A stretch of DNA of 11,480 bases, from positions 1-11,480 of the forward strand of contig CATMOP010000031.1 of assembly GCA_950072225.1 (NCBI GenBank), in the 5' to 3' direction. Numbering within the stretch: the stretch's first letter is position 1; each line of letters starts with the position of its first letter. Shown piece after piece: positions 1 to 6,590 of this stretch. Under the pieces are notes generated by a model. That model saw only the letters and a list, made by a program, of their open reading frames with translations, had not been told where the DNA came from and ran no database searches. The DNA comes from an uncultured Nitrospina sp. Its GTDB lineage: Bacteria; Nitrospinota; Nitrospinia; Nitrospinales; VA-1. The position numbers and the translations under genes were made by a program.

Positions 1-31
1 CAGGCGTAAACCTGTAACCCATTGTTTTATA

Positions 32-107
32 TGGTGGGCCGTCTCGGGATCGAACCGAGGACCTACTGATTAAGAGTCAGTTGCTCTGCCGGTTGAGCTA
101 ACGGCCC
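32..107 (-). tRNA. tRNA-Lys (anticodon CTT), CCA encoded
   Basis: Read on the minus strand this folds as a complete 76-nt cloverleaf. The acceptor stem GGGCCGT (107-101) pairs with ACGGCCC (42-36), followed by discriminator A35 and an encoded CCA (34-32). The anticodon arm has stem ACTGA/TCAGT around the 7-nt loop CTCTTAA, putting anticodon CTT at 74-72, which reads the lysine codon AAG. The T arm contains the standard TTCGATC loop closed by CTCGG/CCGAG. It decodes AAG lysine codons. A good sigma-70 promoter lies 33 bp upstream, so it appears to be transcribed alone. No other tRNA is visible nearby, although its downstream side runs off the window. Confidence 0.97.
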
Positions 108-139
108 CCTCTTATCTGTCTGGATGAAAATGCCGGATC

Positions 140-168
140 ATTCTAACTAATCTGTTCCGGGCTGGCAA
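140..168 (-). promoter_or_regulatory. sigma-70 promoter of tRNA-Lys
   Basis: On the minus strand TTGCCA (168-163, 5/6 to the -35 consensus) and TAGAAT (145-140, 5/6 to the -10) are separated by exactly 17 bp. Transcription would start near 133, about 25 nt before the mature tRNA 5' end, leaving a short leader for RNase P to remove. Confidence 0.8.
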
Positions 169-189
169 GCGGGCATAACCGCCAGCGGT

Positions 190-217
190 AAAAAGCACTG
201 ACTTTTTTCAGCCAGCA
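190..217 (-). terminator. candidate terminator after the small membrane protein gene
   Basis: On the minus strand CTGA and TCAG form a short stem around an A-rich loop, with an outer GC/GC pairing across a small internal loop, directly followed by TTTTT. It lies about 57 nt beyond the stop codon at 274-276 and upstream of the tRNA promoter. The stem is short, so efficiency is doubtful. Confidence 0.4.
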
Positions 218-273
218 ACGAGTCATCTTGGCGTAATAAGTCCCTGCCCAGTCGCCCCTCTGGCGAAGAGTGG

Positions 274-609
274 TTAACCTCCTCCAAATACCCGGGTCAA
301 CACATTATATTGTACCGCACTGATGGTTGCGGAGAGACCTCCAGCTATTAACGACAAAAATAGAAACTGGTAGGCCCTATTTCTATCTTCGCGCATTTCA
401 ACAATATCGATCAGGAACGATACGAAGATCAACGCGAAAAATAACACCTTGGCCACATCCGGGAAAATGGATTCTGCCGCTTGGGCCGAGGCTGTCTGCA
501 GGACCACTGAACGTTCCTGAAAAATACCGATGCCATAGAGCCCCATAAGCAAAAACGTCCAGACCTGCCGCAAGAGTATTTTTGTCTCCTCCAGATTGTA
601 GCTAGTCAT
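274..609 (-). CDS. small membrane protein, three predicted transmembrane helices, function unknown
   Basis: A 111-residue protein that I do not recognise. Three hydrophobic stretches are visible, at about residues 14-30, 54-70 and 80-100. They are separated by a polar segment (31-50) and a strongly charged connector at 71-79 (EMREDRNRA). The protein ends in three glycines. There is no cleavable signal peptide: the first helix follows a charged N-terminus. The ATG is preceded by AAAAGG (619-614) at a rather short spacing of 4 nt. It stands alone, read away from the peroxiredoxin gene and towards the tRNA. It is probably an inner-membrane protein; the hydrophobic pattern and the ribosome site support a real gene, but nothing indicates its role. 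Confidence 0.7.
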   Translation of the reverse strand: MTSYNLEETKILLRQVWTFLLMGLYGIGIFQERSVVLQTASAQAAESIFPDVAKVLFFALIFVSFLIDIVEMREDRNRAYQFLFLSLIAGGLSATISAVQYNVLTRVFGGG

Positions 610-768
610 AGAACCTTTTAGAAATCAGTGTCAAAAATGTTTGCACCTTCTGGAATCAGGAATCATCTAATATAAGGGACCTTCTTAATACACATAGGAA
701 ATATTTAGACTACCGGAAACAAGGGTGACCCCCACAAGCTTGGGGTCGTTTTCCCCGGCTTTTAGGTA

Positions 769-777
769 TGGTATAAT
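769..777 (+). promoter_or_regulatory. extended -10 promoter, likely for the peroxiredoxin gene
   Basis: TGG followed by TATAAT (772-777) is an exact extended -10 element. No good -35 is present at 16-18 bp spacing, which is tolerated by extended -10 promoters. The start would be near 784, giving a 5' leader of about 110 nt that is AT-rich just before the ribosome site. A second TATAAT at 867-872 has no partner. A hairpin (GACCCC 727-732 with GGGGTC 742-747) sits just upstream and could be an operator or an incidental repeat. I do not recognise an OxyR or PerR box. Confidence 0.5.
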
Positions 778-895
778 TACACCAATTTCCATTGACCCCA
801 ACATCATTTTTGCAACCCCTTTTTTTGGGATTGTTCGGATAGTAAAGAAAAAGTACTTAAATTAATTATAATCTTTTTTGGGAAGGAAATAGATT

Positions 896-1531
896 ATGGC
901 TATCAGATTAGGAGATACCGCGCCGGATTTCACGGCAGAAACCACTGAAGGAACGATTGAGTTTCATAAATACCTGGGCGATGGCTGGGGGGTTTTGTTT
1001 TCCCATCCCAAAGACTACACCCCGGTTTGTACTACAGAATTGGGCCGGGTGGCCAATCTGAAAAGTGAATTTGATAAACGCAACGTCAAGGTTCTCGCTT
1101 TGAGCGTAGACCCTGTGGATTCGCACAAGGGGTGGATCAATGACATTAACGAAACCCAAAGTTGTACGGTGAATTTTCCCATCATTGCCGACCCGGACAA
1201 AAAAATATCTGAAATGTATGACATGATTCACCCGAATGCGCTGAACAACCTGACGGTCCGGTCGGTTTTCATCATTGCACCGGACAAAACGGTCAAACTG
1301 ACGATCACCTATCCGGCATCAACGGGTAGAAACTTTGCCGAGATCCTTCGGGTTATTGATTCACTGCAACTCACCGCCAATTACCAGGTAGCCACGCCGG
1401 TCGATTGGAAACATGGCGATGACTGCGTGGTCATTCCTGCAATCAAGACGGAAGATATTCCCGCAAAGTTCCCCAAGGGACACAAAGTGATCAAACCCTA
1501 TTTGCGCACCACACCCCAACCCGACCTATAG
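896..1531 (+). CDS. 1-Cys peroxiredoxin (Prx6-type)
   Basis: A thiol peroxidase of the AhpC/TSA superfamily that reduces hydrogen and alkyl peroxides in the cytoplasm through a sulfenic acid on its peroxidatic cysteine. The signature HPKDYTPVCTTE spans residues 37-48, with Thr42, the peroxidatic Cys45, and Arg122 completing the conserved catalytic set. The thioredoxin fold occupies roughly 1-150. The C-terminal Prx6 dimerisation domain ends in the family-typical FPKGHKVIKPYLR. The 211-residue length is normal for the subgroup. The resolving cysteine of 2-Cys enzymes is absent; Cys90 and Cys177 are extra cysteines that could form disulfides. The start is set by AAGGA (883-887), 8 nt before ATG. 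A strong terminator follows at once, so this is a monocistronic unit. Confidence in the family is high; the physiological reductant is unknown. Confidence 0.95.
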   Translation: MAIRLGDTAPDFTAETTEGTIEFHKYLGDGWGVLFSHPKDYTPVCTTELGRVANLKSEFDKRNVKVLALSVDPVDSHKGWINDINETQSCTVNFPIIADPDKKISEMYDMIHPNALNNLTVRSVFIIAPDKTVKLTITYPASTGRNFAEILRVIDSLQLTANYQVATPVDWKHGDDCVVIPAIKTEDIPAKFPKGHKVIKPYLRTTPQPDL

Positions 1532-1549
1532 TCGGTATTGGTTTTCCAG

Positions 1550-1590
1550 CCTGGGCGGGCAGAAATGTCCGTGCCAGGTTTTGTTTTTTT
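1550..1590 (+). terminator. rho-independent terminator of the peroxiredoxin gene
   Basis: CCTGG (1550-1554) pairs with CCAGG (1574-1578), and GGGCA (1557-1561) pairs with TGTCC (1566-1570) around a stable GAAA tetraloop. A small internal loop separates the two helices. The stem is followed by TTTTGTTTTTTT (1579-1590). The T-tract ends only 5 nt before the next gene's ATG. Confidence 0.85.
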
Positions 1591-1595
1591 ATAAC

Positions 1596-2480
1596 ATGAG
1601 CAATCAAAAGGCCTTGGGCCAAATTTCATATTTGATCCAACTATTAACCGACCGGGACAAGTTTGTCCGGCAAAAGGTTCGCACCCAGTTGATTGAGTTG
1701 GGGGAAGACGCGTTACCCTTCCTCGAAATGGCGGTTCGCAGTGAGGAAGTCTCCTTACGCGTTCAGGCGCAGGAAGTGATCAGCGCAATTTTTCCTGAAA
1801 AGCTGGGGGAAAAGTTTCGGCAATTAGCACAGAAAGGCATGGGCCGAGATGTAGACCTGGAAGCTGGAATGCTATTGATCATGGAATTCGGCTACCCCGA
1901 TTCAAACCCACAATCCTGCAAAGAGAACCTGGATTCGCTGGCACACCGTCTGGAGCAAAACCTGACTCCGGATGCGGATCCCTCCCAGACCGTTTTCGCG
2001 TTAACCCGCCTGCTTTTCCAGCAGGAAAATTTCAAAGGGAACAAGGAAAATTATATGGAACCGGACAACACCTATCTCAACAAGGTTCTAGATCATAAAA
2101 CCGGTTTGCCCATTACCCTTTCTGCTCTCTGCATTCTAATTGCTGGCCGACTGGGCTTGCCAATCGTTGGCGTTGGTATGCCGGGCCATTACATCGCCAA
2201 ATACAATCTCCCCAAAGACCCGATTTATTTTGATCCGTTTAATCAGGGCCGCCTGCTGACCCACGCAGACTGCGTTCAAATCGTTGAACAGTTTGGCCAG
2301 CCTTTTGAGGAACATTTTTTGTCCCAGTCCACAAACAGGGAAACGCTGATCCGAATGATGAATAACCTGATCCAGGTATACCGGGAGTTCAATGAACCGG
2401 AAAAAGCTGAAACCCTATCCGGCTACATCAAGATTCTGCTGGATCCATCTAAAAATCCCTTTACAAGAAAAACCCGTTGA
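1596..2480 (+). CDS. SirB1-family (transglutaminase-like core) protein with HEAT-like N-terminus
   Basis: The C-terminal half matches the SirB1/Transglut_core2 family. The run from about residue 158 to 215 holds N-x-x-L-N-K-V-L, GLPITLSAL, RLGLP, PGH (His198) and a following FDPF (Asp213), as in that family. Residues 251-281 form the helical tail (MMNNL...YREF...A) typical of its TPR-like end. The first 66 residues look like HEAT-repeat helices. Family members are usually of unknown biochemical role, and a catalytic Cys-His-Asp triad is not assured; Cys179 is the only cysteine near the expected place. I chose ATG at 1596 (294 aa) because an in-frame TTG at 1581 lies inside the terminator T-tract. 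No Shine-Dalgarno is visible. The SDR gene follows after 13 bp, suggesting a two-gene operon. Confidence 0.82.
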   Translation: MSNQKALGQISYLIQLLTDRDKFVRQKVRTQLIELGEDALPFLEMAVRSEEVSLRVQAQEVISAIFPEKLGEKFRQLAQKGMGRDVDLEAGMLLIMEFGYPDSNPQSCKENLDSLAHRLEQNLTPDADPSQTVFALTRLLFQQENFKGNKENYMEPDNTYLNKVLDHKTGLPITLSALCILIAGRLGLPIVGVGMPGHYIAKYNLPKDPIYFDPFNQGRLLTHADCVQIVEQFGQPFEEHFLSQSTNRETLIRMMNNLIQVYREFNEPEKAETLSGYIKILLDPSKNPFTRKTR

Positions 2481-2493
2481 ACGAGAAATATAA

Positions 2494-3246
2494 ATGACAA
2501 GGCATATTGTTATATCTGGAGCCGGTTCCGGGATCGGCAGGAGTATCGCACAAACTCTGGCTGAGCGTGGATACTCCCTTATCCTGCTTGGACGCAACCT
2601 GGGAAATCTGGAATCCACGAAAAATTTATTGAAAAACCCTAGTCAGCACCAATGCCAACCCTGTGATATCAGAAACTCCGGGGAAATCCACCAAGCGCTG
2701 GCAAACGTTTCTTCCCTTTACGGGCTCATCGCTAACGCCGGTATTGGAGGCGAGAACCAATATGGGGACCAGGACCGCTGGCAGGAAATTATAGATACCA
2801 ACCTGACCGGAACCTACCAGACCATTCAGGAATGCCTTCCCCTTATTAAAAAGAATCCCGCACCATTCAAAAAAATCATCATCATCTCATCCATTTTGGC
2901 AAGATTAGGGGTTCCGGGCTATTCCGGCTATTGCGCCTCTAAAGCGGGGTTACTGGGCCTCACCCGGTCCCTGGCAGGAGAATATAGCAACGATGGAATC
3001 CTGGTTAATGCCTTGTGTCCTGGCTGGGTCGATACCGAAATGGCGCAAGAAGGCCTGCAGGGTTTTGCCGAAGCTTTGAAAATTTCCAAAGAAGATGCTT
3101 ACAAAGAAGCGATGAAACAGGTGCCATTGGGCAAGATGTCCAAGCCCGAAGAAGTCGCTCAACTGGTGGCCTACCTGGTTTCTGAAGAACAAACTTCTCT
3201 TACCGGGCAAACCCTCCACATCAACAACGGTGCACTCATGCCCTAG
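2494..3246 (+). CDS. SDR-family oxidoreductase (FabG-like)
   Basis: A classical short-chain dehydrogenase/reductase of 250 residues. Visible landmarks are the dinucleotide-binding GAGSGIG (9-15), Arg34 after the second strand (favouring NADPH), Asp58 in CDIR, NAG (81-83), Asn103, Ser133, and the catalytic pair Tyr146 and Lys150 in GYCASKAG. PGWVDTEM (176-183) follows, and the C-terminal NNGALMP resembles the usual DGG end. The enzyme should be a soluble cytoplasmic tetramer reducing a ketone or oxidising an alcohol; 3-oxoacyl-ACP reduction is possible but not provable, since no acp, fabD or fabF gene is adjacent. The 13-bp gap after the SirB1-like gene indicates co-transcription. The ribosome site is weak (GAGA). 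The ATG gives the expected short N-terminus before the first strand. Confidence 0.93.
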   Translation: MTRHIVISGAGSGIGRSIAQTLAERGYSLILLGRNLGNLESTKNLLKNPSQHQCQPCDIRNSGEIHQALANVSSLYGLIANAGIGGENQYGDQDRWQEIIDTNLTGTYQTIQECLPLIKKNPAPFKKIIIISSILARLGVPGYSGYCASKAGLLGLTRSLAGEYSNDGILVNALCPGWVDTEMAQEGLQGFAEALKISKEDAYKEAMKQVPLGKMSKPEEVAQLVAYLVSEEQTSLTGQTLHINNGALMP

Positions 3247-3266
3247 CGGCCCTAGGGGTGGGGCCG
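3241..3266 (+). other. overlapping hairpins at the end of the SDR gene
   Basis: Two mutually exclusive stems are seen: CCCTAG (3241-3246, including the stop) with CTAGGG (3252-3257), and CGGCCC (3247-3252) with GGGCCG (3261-3266). No T-tract follows, so this is not a standard intrinsic terminator. It could protect the mRNA 3' end. The rest of the 79-bp convergent gap to 3326 shows nothing else clear. Confidence 0.35.
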
Positions 3267-3325
3267 GTGACAATGAAACTTAACTTTAAGCTGAAATAAG
3301 GATTTTGGGTTGCTTGGCGTGTTTA

Positions 3326-4120
3326 TTAAACTATGTCTTCTACGCTAGTGGACTGAGGAGGCGATGGTTCAATATCAATGGCCCCATCCGTCACAGTGGC
3401 AGATTCCACGGGTAAGGCAGCCAGACCGGGCGGGGGATTAAAAAACTCTCCAAGCTGATTAAGAATGAAATCTAAAAGGTCCTTCAAGGACCTTAGAATC
3501 AGATCGTGTTCGGGGATCTGTTTAGCTTCAGACTCAAAAACCGCGTCAATGGTTGCTTGAACCAGAGCCGGGAAATCCCGTATCCCGTCCGTTTCCAACT
3601 CAGAAGCCTGGTTGTCCAAGGTTCCAATATCATTGATGTAACCAGCCTCTTCCGGCAATCGCGAAATGGATCGGGTTTCAAATGTTGCCACCACCGTTCT
3701 TTCCAGCGCCAATTCCACTTGCTGAATTACACCGAGGTTATTGGCCAGAACATTGATGGCGTCTTCCAAGTTCAATTCCCCGCTCGCAAAAAACTCCCTA
3801 GCCAAAGGTGCGATCTCCGCAGCGAGCTTGTTGATGGCCGCCAACTCCTCTTCATTCAAATCTCCCTGTATAGTCAGAGAATATGAAGCGGCGGCCCGGG
3901 CCACCGAACTGAACTGCTGCACAGTCCCGTTATCCTGCGTTAGCGTCTGGGTATGCGATTCTGACAAGGATTGCTCCGCATCAAAAGACAAATTGACAAG
4001 GTCGCCATCCTGGGTTCTCAAGCTCAACTCGCTGGAAAAGAAAGCGGCCACAACCGCCTGGGTATTTCTCTGTTCCAAGGAAGTATTTTGAAAACCTATT
4101 TCAGACACATTTAAAGCCAT
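3326..4120 (-). CDS. DUF5610-like protein, possible flagellar-regulon member
   Basis: A 264-residue acidic, soluble-looking protein without signal peptide or membrane helix. Residues 31-46 (ELSLRTQDGDLVNLSF) and 80-111 (a strand, then GDLNEEELAAI and a helix ending in AREFF) resemble, from memory, proteins carrying the DUF5610 domain in motile gammaproteobacteria. This is a family-level impression, not a verified match. Residues 112-145 look helical, and the tail beyond 229 is proline/serine-rich and probably disordered. A sigma-28-type promoter lies 50-80 bp upstream, which would place the gene in the late flagellar regulon. The ATG lacks an obvious Shine-Dalgarno. The gene is convergent with the SDR gene and divergent from the 4436 gene. 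Its biochemical function is unknown. Confidence 0.72.
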   Translation of the reverse strand: MALNVSEIGFQNTSLEQRNTQAVVAAFFSSELSLRTQDGDLVNLSFDAEQSLSESHTQTLTQDNGTVQQFSSVARAAASYSLTIQGDLNEEELAAINKLAAEIAPLAREFFASGELNLEDAINVLANNLGVIQQVELALERTVVATFETRSISRLPEEAGYINDIGTLDNQASELETDGIRDFPALVQATIDAVFESEAKQIPEHDLILRSLKDLLDFILNQLGEFFNPPPGLAALPVESATVTDGAIDIEPSPPQSTSVEDIV

Positions 4121-4170
4121 TTTAAGTGGACCAAATAATTTCTAAAAACTTCTTTTAATGCTTATAATTT

Positions 4171-4198
4171 TTATCGGCAAAAAAACCACATAACATTA
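4171..4198 (-). promoter_or_regulatory. candidate sigma-28 (FliA) promoter for the DUF5610-like gene
   Basis: On the minus strand GCCGATAA (4178-4171) is an exact match to the sigma-28 -10 element. Twelve bp upstream is TAATGTTA (4198-4191), 6/8 to TAAAGTTT. The usual spacer is 11 bp, so it is one longer. Transcription would start near 4164, about 44 nt before the ATG at 4120. Confidence 0.6.
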
Positions 4199-4298
4199 GG
4201 GATAAAAAATACCGAACAGATATGCCTGTAAGCTATTGATTTTACTTTTTTTAAATAGGATCTTCAAAACGGTCCCATTGAGTATTTCAAAAAATCTG

Positions 4299-4328
4299 TG
4301 ATAGTCTTTTCACAAAGACTTGCTATCA
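4299..4328. repeat. interrupted inverted repeat upstream of the 4436 gene
   Basis: TGATAG (4299-4304) and CTATCA (4323-4328) flank an inner stem TCTTT/AAAGA (4305-4309 with 4314-4318) around the loop TCAC; alternatively AGTCTTT pairs with AAAGACT as a perfect 7-bp stem. This sits in a 315-bp AT-rich divergent region (4121-4435). That region also holds AACGG/CCGTT (4351-4363) and the perfect palindrome TTCCCGGGAA (4380-4389). Possible -10 elements TATCAT (4324-4329) and TACAAT (4335-4340) lack good -35 partners. It could be an operator or a leader structure. Confidence 0.45.
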
Positions 4329-4435
4329 TGTATGTACAATGGTAAGAAAAAACGGTTTCCGTTGGAGTTTTAAAATTTCTTCCCGGGAATGCGAGTTTTC
4401 ACAGAAATTCTTTTTAACTGAAAAATCAAAAAATC

Positions 4436-5071
4436 ATGAGCGACACTCTCCAACAGGATATTATTTTTAAAATTTTAAAAATGGCGAAGGACAACTCTGA
4501 TTTGAGTTCGGATGAATTGTTCAATCAGGTAGAAGCGGAAACCATGTCCATGTTCAACCAGTTGACCCAACCCAATGAGGAAAACGCAGCCAAGGACAAG
4601 GATAAGGACAGCAAAGCACGAACCAAAAGGCGGATGAAAAGAAAGGACCGAAACCAGCGCAAGGAACATGTTGGCCGTTTTTTTGTTCACTTGATGGAAA
4701 AAAATATTAGACAACCCGGCATCCCCAACTGCCTAATACCGGTTTTTGCCAAATCCGTTCAGACCACCATCGGCGAAGAAGCTTACACGCAAATTTCAAG
4801 TAAAATCGACCGCTTATTGGAGTTTGGTGAGAAGAAAGGCTTTGACTATGACCAAATACTGGCCAGCAAACCGGGGAAAACTATCGCGACGGAAATTTTA
4901 TCGGTTTACAATACCGAAACGAGTTCGTCTAGTGAAAAACAACTCAAAAATAATCTGGATGAAACTCTGGTAAAAAATATCGAATCCATTGAAAATGGCC
5001 AGGAACTCAATATAGAAGATACTGTTAACTTGGCTTTCAATGAATTCAACAAATACCTAAAAGGTAGCTAA
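4436..5071 (+). CDS. hypothetical charged protein, no family recognised
   Basis: A 211-residue protein that I do not recognise. It falls into three visible parts: a helical acidic N-terminus (1-50), a very basic, low-complexity linker with repeated Lys-Asp and Arg-Lys pairs (about 53-77), and a C-terminal region (78-211) with a hydrophobic patch IPNCLIPVFAKSV (96-108) and amphipathic helices. A serine run is present at 163-166. There is no signal peptide or transmembrane helix, so it is probably cytoplasmic. The basic linker could contact nucleic acid or another protein, but this is only inference. The ATG has no Shine-Dalgarno; upstream is A-rich. The coding frame is long and its composition matches its neighbours. 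It stands alone, convergent with rfbC across 30 bp. Confidence 0.68.
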   Translation: MSDTLQQDIIFKILKMAKDNSDLSSDELFNQVEAETMSMFNQLTQPNEENAAKDKDKDSKARTKRRMKRKDRNQRKEHVGRFFVHLMEKNIRQPGIPNCLIPVFAKSVQTTIGEEAYTQISSKIDRLLEFGEKKGFDYDQILASKPGKTIATEILSVYNTETSSSSEKQLKNNLDETLVKNIESIENGQELNIEDTVNLAFNEFNKYLKGS

Positions 5072-5101
5072 TCCTGCCACAGGGAAATTCCCCATTTAAC
5101 G

Positions 5102-5629
5102 CTACAGACTCCTCAGGCTGGGATTGTTTTTATCTTTTTCAGAGAGAATCGGATCGGATATCGGCCAGTCAATGCCAATGTCCGGATCATTCCAAATAAT
5201 TCCTTTTTCTTTTTCTGCCGAATAGTATTCAGAAACTTTATACAAGAACTCCGCCGCATCACTGAGCACGCAAAACCCATGGGCAAATCCTACAGGGATG
5301 TACAACTGAAGATGGTTGCTGTCTGACAGAATAAAACCTTGCCATTTTCCAAAAGTGGGGGAGTTTTTTCTAATGTCCACAACCACATCAAACACCTCGC
5401 CCCGGATTACCCTGACCAGTTTGGCCTGTTCCGGTTCTATCCGATAATGGAGCCCTCTTAAAACATTTTTTTGGGAGAGCGATTGGTTATCCTGAACAAA
5501 GTCTTCCTGAATTCCTAATGCATGGAATTTTTCCTTTGCATAGCTTTCAAAAAACCGTCCCCGGGAATCAAGGTGAATGGTGGGCTCAATGAGTAAAACC
5601 CCTGCCAATTCAGTTTGGTTGGCTTTCAA
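5102..5629 (-). CDS. rfbC: dTDP-4-dehydrorhamnose 3,5-epimerase
   Basis: RmlC/RfbC epimerises dTDP-4-keto-6-deoxyglucose at C3 and C5 on the way to dTDP-L-rhamnose, used in lipopolysaccharide or other surface glycans. The cupin-fold signatures are clear: DSRGRFFESY (21-30), QDNQS (46-50), NVLRGLHYR with the catalytic base His61, Lys70, the strand pair ending IPVGFAHGF (111-119), and the proton-donor-position Tyr130. The 175-residue length is normal. The start codon is TTG; a strong AGGAGG (5639-5634) 4 nt upstream, and no better in-frame ATG, decide it. The other rml genes are not in the window, so this copy is separated from an operon, and a related epimerase acting on another nucleotide sugar cannot be excluded. 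It has its own promoter and a structured leader. Confidence 0.93.
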   Translation of the reverse strand: MKANQTELAGVLLIEPTIHLDSRGRFFESYAKEKFHALGIQEDFVQDNQSLSQKNVLRGLHYRIEPEQAKLVRVIRGEVFDVVVDIRKNSPTFGKWQGFILSDSNHLQLYIPVGFAHGFCVLSDAAEFLYKVSEYYSAEKEKGIIWNDPDIGIDWPISDPILSEKDKNNPSLRSL

Positions 5630-5633
5630 AATT

Positions 5634-5639
5634 CCTCCT
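5634..5639 (-). promoter_or_regulatory. Shine-Dalgarno that fixes the TTG start of rfbC
   Basis: AGGAGG on the minus strand is a full anti-16S match. It ends 4 nt before TTG at 5629-5627, and the residues that follow match the usual N-terminal length of RmlC proteins. The strong site probably offsets the weak start codon. Confidence 0.85.
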
Positions 5640-5719
5640 GATTAAAAATTGCGGAGAACCTCTGCTGGTAACTTGCAATAACCTTTTACTGCTAGCAACG
5701 ATGCTCTCGGCTAAATGAG

Positions 5720-5746
5720 CCCTTATACCCTGTCAGGGCACAAGGG
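5720..5746 (-). other. 12-bp hairpin at the predicted 5' end of rfbC mRNA
   Basis: Read on the minus strand, CCCTTGTGCCCT (5746-5735) pairs fully with AGGGTATAAGGG (5731-5720), closing a GAC loop. Two of the twelve pairs are G-U wobbles that become A-C mismatches on the plus strand, so the fold favours the rfbC transcript. A smaller GGCT/AGCC hairpin follows. No T-tract is present, so it is not a terminator. It begins at the predicted transcription start, as 5' stabilising hairpins do. Confidence 0.6.
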
Positions 5747-5753
5747 GTGAGGA

Positions 5754-5782
5754 ATTATATAACGCAATCCCATGGTTGGCAA
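5754..5782 (-). promoter_or_regulatory. sigma-70 promoter of rfbC
   Basis: On the minus strand TTGCCA (5782-5777, 5/6) and a perfect TATAAT (5759-5754) are spaced by exactly 17 bp. Transcription would start near 5747, giving a leader of about 118 nt before the TTG start. Confidence 0.75.
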
Positions 5783-5861
5783 ACAAGGTTGAAGATGTCA
5801 AATATCTTATAATCTGTTAATATCAGTTTTTATCTTAAAACTTTTTGATCAAAGCTAATTA

Positions 5862-6590
5862 ATGAGAATAATACCGGCAGTAGATATAAAAGAAGGAAGG
5901 TGTGTGCGACTTTCACAGGGAAAGGCGGATCAGGAAACCGTTTATTCCAATGATCCTGTCTCAATGGCCGATCATTGGGATGAAGAAGGGGCGCAGACTA
6001 TTCACGTTGTGGATCTGGATGGCGCGTTCCAAGGGTTGCCCGTCAACTCTGAAATTGTAAAAAACATTATTTACAGCAGTTCTGTTGATATACAAATTGG
6101 AGGAGGAATCCGGACTCTTGAAACCATCGAAATGTATGTTAAAGCAGGCGCATATCGGGTCATTTTGGGTACCGTTGCACAGAAGGAACCGGAGTTTGTA
6201 GAAGAAGCCTGCCGACGTTTCCCCGGCAAAATAATTGTTGGCATTGATGCCCGAGATGGTTTTGTGGCTGTGAAAGGCTGGGTGGAAGTTTCGGAACAAA
6301 AAGCCACCGACCTGGCCCAGAAAATGAAAGGATATGGGATTGCCGGGTTTATCTTCACTGATATCAGCCGCGACGGCATGCTTCAAGGTCCTAATCTGGA
6401 AAGCATCAAAGATTTTGCCGAGTCCACTCAATTGCCAGTGATCGCATCGGGGGGAGTGAGCCGCCTTGAAGATATAAAAAACCTGGCCAAGCTGGAGTCC
6501 TATGGCGTTGAAGGCGTGATCATCGGCAAAGCCCTTTACGACAAAGCCCTTTCCTTTAAGGAGGCTCGGGATATTCTCCATGCTAGCTAA
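5862..6590 (+). CDS. hisA: phosphoribosylformimino-5-aminoimidazole carboxamide ribotide isomerase
   Basis: HisA catalyses the Amadori rearrangement of ProFAR to PRFAR, the fourth step of histidine synthesis, in the cytoplasm. The (beta-alpha)8 barrel shows both phosphate-binding halves: IQIGGGIR (78-84) and VIASGGVS (193-200). The catalytic acids are Asp8 in IPAVD and Asp129 in VGIDARDG. Thr166 lies in FTDISRDG, and VVDLDGA (49-55) is also typical. The 242-residue length is normal. The gene overlaps hisF by 11 nt. The ATG lacks a clear Shine-Dalgarno and is preceded by AT-rich DNA with an isolated TATAAT at 5808-5813. hisH, usually next to hisA, is absent here, so glutamine amidotransferase must be encoded elsewhere. 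Confidence 0.97.
   Translation: MRIIPAVDIKEGRCVRLSQGKADQETVYSNDPVSMADHWDEEGAQTIHVVDLDGAFQGLPVNSEIVKNIIYSSSVDIQIGGGIRTLETIEMYVKAGAYRVILGTVAQKEPEFVEEACRRFPGKIIVGIDARDGFVAVKGWVEVSEQKATDLAQKMKGYGIAGFIFTDISRDGMLQGPNLESIKDFAESTQLPVIASGGVSRLEDIKNLAKLESYGVEGVIIGKALYDKALSFKEARDILHAS

Noticed and set aside
727..752. Hairpin GACCCC/GGGGTC followed by GTTTT as a terminator
   Set aside because: No plus-strand gene precedes it, and on the minus strand no T run follows, so a terminator role has no client.
1581..1583. TTG as an upstream start of the SirB1-like gene
   Set aside because: It lies within the T-tract of the peroxiredoxin terminator and the extra residues (MFFYN) look like translated T-tract. 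ATG at 1596 is preferred.
5072..5101. GGGAAATTCCC between the 4436 gene and rfbC as a bidirectional terminator
   Set aside because: The stem would be 3-5 bp with almost no loop and there is no T-tract on either side.
5796..5801. Perfect TTGACA on the minus strand upstream of rfbC
   Set aside because: No -10 lies at 16-18 bp; TTGCCA at 5777-5782 pairs correctly with TATAAT.
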